Positions 5,343-7,483 of a DNA stretch of 7,483 bases are shown in pieces. This DNA is from Eubacterium sp. (GTDB lineage: Bacteria > Bacillota > Clostridia > Oscillospirales > Acutalibacteraceae), in NCBI GenBank assembly GCA_017543725.1, contig JAFYFO010000210.1, positions 1-7,483 on the forward strand. The letters are read 5' to 3'. The notes under the pieces are model-generated. The model saw only the letters and a program-made list of their open reading frames with translations, did no database searches and was not told the origin of the DNA. How positions within the stretch are numbered: position 1 is the first letter of the stretch; every line of letters begins with the position of its first letter. The position numbers were made by a program, and so were the translations under genes.

Positions 5343-6572
5343 TTGCCAAGATTTGATAACGAGGGCTTTAATCCCGACAGAAGAATAGCAAACGATTCAA
5401 GAGACAGGAGCGTTCCCGATGACGAAATGCTTTATTCCGATTCAATGGAACTTGAGCCTCCGAAGCGATACGGCGCGCAGGCGCAAAGCGATTTTTCGCC
5501 TGAAATTCTCAGGGATTTCGATAGGGAGCGCCGCAGCAGAAACGAGAGGGAAGCCGAGGAAAGAAGAAGGGAAAGACCCAAAAAGAATCCCAAAAAGAAG
5601 AAAAAAGGCTCAGTCGGGAAAAAGATTTTCATAGGGCTGATTGCAGTTATTCTCATAGTTGTTATCGCAGGGCTTTCAATGGTCAACGGAGTCCTCGGAA
5701 AAATCAATTATGATGATAAAGTTGAAAACCAATATGTTCAGTCGGGCGATTTGAAAAGCGAAAGGGGAGTTAAAAACATCCTGCTTCTCGGCGTTGACGC
5801 GAGAAAAAATCAGGACACCAAAACGAGCCACCCCGATTCAATGATGCTCGTTTCGGTTGACACAAAGCATAAATGCCTTAAAATGATATCTTTTTTAAGA
5901 GACAGTTGGGTTTATATCCCATCAAAAGGATACAGCCAGAGGCTTAATACTTCCGCTCAGGAAAACGGATACAGCGGCGTTGTTGACGCGATTGAATATA
6001 ACTACGGAGTTGACCTTGACGGCTATGTTGTCACCGATTTTGAAATGTTCAAGGCAATGGTTGACAGTATCGGCGGAGTTGAAATTGAAGTCAGCGAAAA
6101 AGAGGCTGAAGAAGTAACAAACCATAAAAAGAGATACGGCAAAGTTAAACTCAAACCCGGAAAGCAAATCCTCAGCGGAAAGCAGGCGCTTGCATATTCA
6201 AGAATCAGGAAGATAGACACCGATTTTATGCGCGCAAAACGCCAGAGAACCGTTATAAACAGTATTCTCAACGAGGTTAAATCAAATCCGCTCAAACTCT
6301 ATAAACTCGCAAACGCCGCGGCGCCCTATCTTGAAACGGATTTATCAAAATCCGAACTCAAAAAGATTGCCTTTGCTGCTCTGCCCTGTCTGAAAGGGGA
6401 GAGAACGGATGCAAGAGTTCCGTTTGACGGAACATGGGAATATGCAAATATTAACGGCGCTTCGGTTATCAGGGTTGACGCGGAAAAGAATAAAGCAATT
6501 CTATCGGAATATATATATGAAAAAACCGCTCAGGAAATTAACGCCGAAGAAGCGGAAAAAGAAGCAAAGTAA
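5343..6572 (+). CDS. LytR-CpsA-Psr (LCP) family cell-wall glycopolymer ligase
   Basis: LCP enzymes transfer undecaprenyl-pyrophosphate-linked polymers (teichoic acids, capsule and the like) to peptidoglycan on the outer face of the membrane. From a TTG start the protein has 409 residues. Residues 1-94 are a highly charged cytoplasmic head, first Arg/Glu-rich and then a Lys cluster; a membrane helix spans about 95-118; the LCP domain covers about 140-315. Visible LCP motifs are NILLLGVDAR (145-154), PDSMMLVSVD (164-173), ISFLRDSWVYIP (182-193, with R186), RLN (200-202), DGYVVTDFEMF (226-236) and AYSRIRKIDTDFMRAKRQ (284-301). The Arg and Asp residues known to bind the pyrophosphate and metal look retained. 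A further region of about 90 residues ends in a Glu/Lys-rich tail. The gene starts 32 bases after rnpB with no terminator between, and ends before a bidirectional terminator. The polymer transferred cannot be told from sequence. Confidence 0.93.
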   Translation: MPRFDNEGFNPDRRIANDSRDRSVPDDEMLYSDSMELEPPKRYGAQAQSDFSPEILRDFDRERRSRNEREAEERRRERPKKNPKKKKKGSVGKKIFIGLIAVILIVVIAGLSMVNGVLGKINYDDKVENQYVQSGDLKSERGVKNILLLGVDARKNQDTKTSHPDSMMLVSVDTKHKCLKMISFLRDSWVYIPSKGYSQRLNTSAQENGYSGVVDAIEYNYGVDLDGYVVTDFEMFKAMVDSIGGVEIEVSEKEAEEVTNHKKRYGKVKLKPGKQILSGKQALAYSRIRKIDTDFMRAKRQRTVINSILNEVKSNPLKLYKLANAAAPYLETDLSKSELKKIAFAALPCLKGERTDARVPFDGTWEYANINGASVIRVDAEKNKAILSEYIYEKTAQEINAEEAEKEAK

Positions 6573-6638
6573 AGGGAAATTTAAAATCGGCATTTTCCCG
6601 ACTTTTCAATAAAAACTAAATCTCATAAACAAAAAATC

Positions 6639-6673
6639 AAAGGCAGACGAAAAAAATCGTCTGCCTTTCTTTT
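6639..6673. terminator. Bidirectional intrinsic terminator between LCP and serA
   Basis: A perfect 12-bp stem (AAAGGCAGACGA at 6639-6650, TCGTCTGCCTTT at 6657-6668) encloses a six-A loop. On the plus strand it runs into TTTCTTTT; on the minus strand it runs into TTTGATTTTTTG. It can therefore end both converging transcripts. It lies 67 bases past the LCP stop and 12 bases past the serA stop. Confidence 0.9.
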
Positions 6674-6680
6674 GAATTGT

Positions 6681-7483
6681 TTATTTAATAACTCTGACTC
6701 TGATAACGCCGTCTATTGCTTTGATATCGGTTTCAACGCTTTCGGAAACATCGGTATCGCAATCAATGATTCCGTATGCGATATCCCCTCTGTTTTTATC
6801 TTCAAATGAAGCGATATTAACGCCGTCCTTTGAAATTGTGTCTGTTATGGTTGAAATCATATTCGGCTGATTCTTATGAATAACGGTTATTCTGCAAGTG
6901 CCCGATTTATCAAGTTTAACATTCGGCATATTAACAGAATTTTTGATGTTTCCGTTTTCAAGGAAATCAATGAGTTCCATAGCGCCCATTGCAGCGCAGT
7001 TTTCTTCACTTTCGGGAGTTGATGCGCCGAGGTGGGGAATTGCGATAACACCGTCAACGCCGATAACATTTGCATCGGGGAAATCAGTTACATAAGCGCT
7101 CATTTTTCCTTCTTCAAGCGCTTCAATAACATCGTCGCTGTTTGCGAGAGCGCCTCTTGCAAAGTTCATAATGCGAACGCTGTCTTTCATTGTTGCAATG
7201 GTGTCTTTATTGATAAGTTCCTTTGTTTCATCAGTGAGCGGAACATGGAGAGTAAGATAATCAGCAACGGGGAAAATCTCTTCAAGATTGTTGTTGAGAG
7301 TTATTCCCTTTTTGAGTTCAGCGTCTGCGGGAAGGAACGGGTCGTAGCCGATTACCTTCATACCAAGGTCAACCGCAGCTTCTGCAACAAGTCTGCCGAT
7401 AGCGCCGAGTCCGATTACGCCGAGAGTTTTGCCCTTGATTTCGGGGCCTGCGAATGCGCTCTTTCCTTTTTCAACGGTTTTGC
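6681..7483 (-). CDS. serA: D-3-phosphoglycerate dehydrogenase (SerA, short ACT type), N-terminus outside the window
   Basis: The enzyme oxidises 3-phosphoglycerate with NAD in the first step of serine synthesis. The visible 266 residues cover the nucleotide-binding domain (GVIGLGAIGR at 21-30, the Rossmann glycine motif, with YDPF at 46-49), the catalytic FARG (R109) and PHLGAST (H150), and a C-terminal ACT domain (about 196-266, starting CRITVIHKNQPNMIS) that commonly senses serine. The reading frame stays open past the ATG at 7361 to the window edge with clearly homologous sequence, so that ATG is internal. Such short PGDHs have about 390 residues, so roughly 120 are missing. The usual DVFxxEP block with the catalytic Glu is replaced by VTDFPDANVIG (131-141). 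It ends at the shared terminator. It is assigned by domain order; other 2-hydroxyacid dehydrogenases rarely carry this ACT tail. Confidence 0.92.
   Translation of the reverse strand, partial: KTVEKGKSAFAGPEIKGKTLGVIGLGAIGRLVAEAAVDLGMKVIGYDPFLPADAELKKGITLNNNLEEIFPVADYLTLHVPLTDETKELINKDTIATMKDSVRIMNFARGALANSDDVIEALEEGKMSAYVTDFPDANVIGVDGVIAIPHLGASTPESEENCAAMGAMELIDFLENGNIKNSVNMPNVKLDKSGTCRITVIHKNQPNMISTITDTISKDGVNIASFEDKNRGDIAYGIIDCDTDVSESVETDIKAIDGVIRVRVIK

Noticed and set aside
5598..5607. Run of six A residues followed by GG in the LCP Lys cluster, considered as a programmed -1 frameshift site
   Set aside because: The heptamer is not in the X-XXY-YYZ register relative to the reading frame (codons are AAA AAA GGC), and the gene continues intact with full LCP homology.
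6574..6605. GGGAAA / TTTCCC inverted repeat directly after the LCP stop as a terminator
   Set aside because: The stem is short with a large loop and is followed by a C/T-poor context. The 12-bp stem at 6639-6668 is far stronger and sufficient.

Overview
The window looks like ordinary chromosome from an uncultured-type, moderately AT-rich member of the Clostridia (Firmicutes), most likely near Oscillospirales/Ruminococcaceae. This placement rests on three things: the style of the proteins (a Firmicutes-type UmuC-like polymerase, a short ACT-type SerA, and an LCP protein with a long charged cytoplasmic head), the strong GGAGG-type ribosome binding sites, and a class A-like RNase P RNA where Bacilli would carry class B. 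It is inference from reading; no database was searched.

Layout. On the minus strand, from right to left, a class II aldolase (4010-4852) and an IolC-like sugar kinase (2964-3983) form a tight pair. A small palindromic repeat element (2892-2971) follows and overlaps the kinase stop codon. Next comes a PAP2 lipid phosphatase (1943-2860) ending at a clear intrinsic terminator. Then a separate promoter drives a UmuC-like Y-family DNA polymerase (335-1834) and, 17 bases later, a free methionine-(R)-sulfoxide reductase cut by the left edge (1-317). On the plus strand, the RNase P RNA gene rnpB (4981-5310) is followed almost immediately by an LCP (LytR-CpsA-Psr) cell-wall ligase (5343-6572). The right end carries the C-terminal two thirds of a SerA-type 3-phosphoglycerate dehydrogenase on the minus strand (6681-7483). 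It converges with the LCP gene on a shared bidirectional terminator. The 128-base gap at 4853-4980 holds divergent promoters for the aldolase/kinase pair and for rnpB. No gene-free stretch exceeds 300 bases.

How the genes fit together. The kinase and aldolase resemble the IolC/IolJ steps of inositol breakdown: phosphorylation of 5-dehydro-2-deoxygluconate, then cleavage to dihydroxyacetone phosphate and malonate semialdehyde. No other inositol gene is visible, so the real substrate is open. The polymerase and the sulfoxide reductase look co-transcribed and could be a small damage/oxidation-response unit. The PAP2 and LCP proteins both plausibly deal with undecaprenyl-linked wall precursors but are not linked in one operon.

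I see no mobile element, CRISPR array, defence system or clearly novel multi-gene system. The points most worth a second look are the repeat element embedding the kinase stop codon, the isolated kinase/aldolase module with an altered anion-hole motif, the extracytoplasmic Cys/His tail on the PAP2 protein, and the rnpB-LCP junction with no visible terminator.
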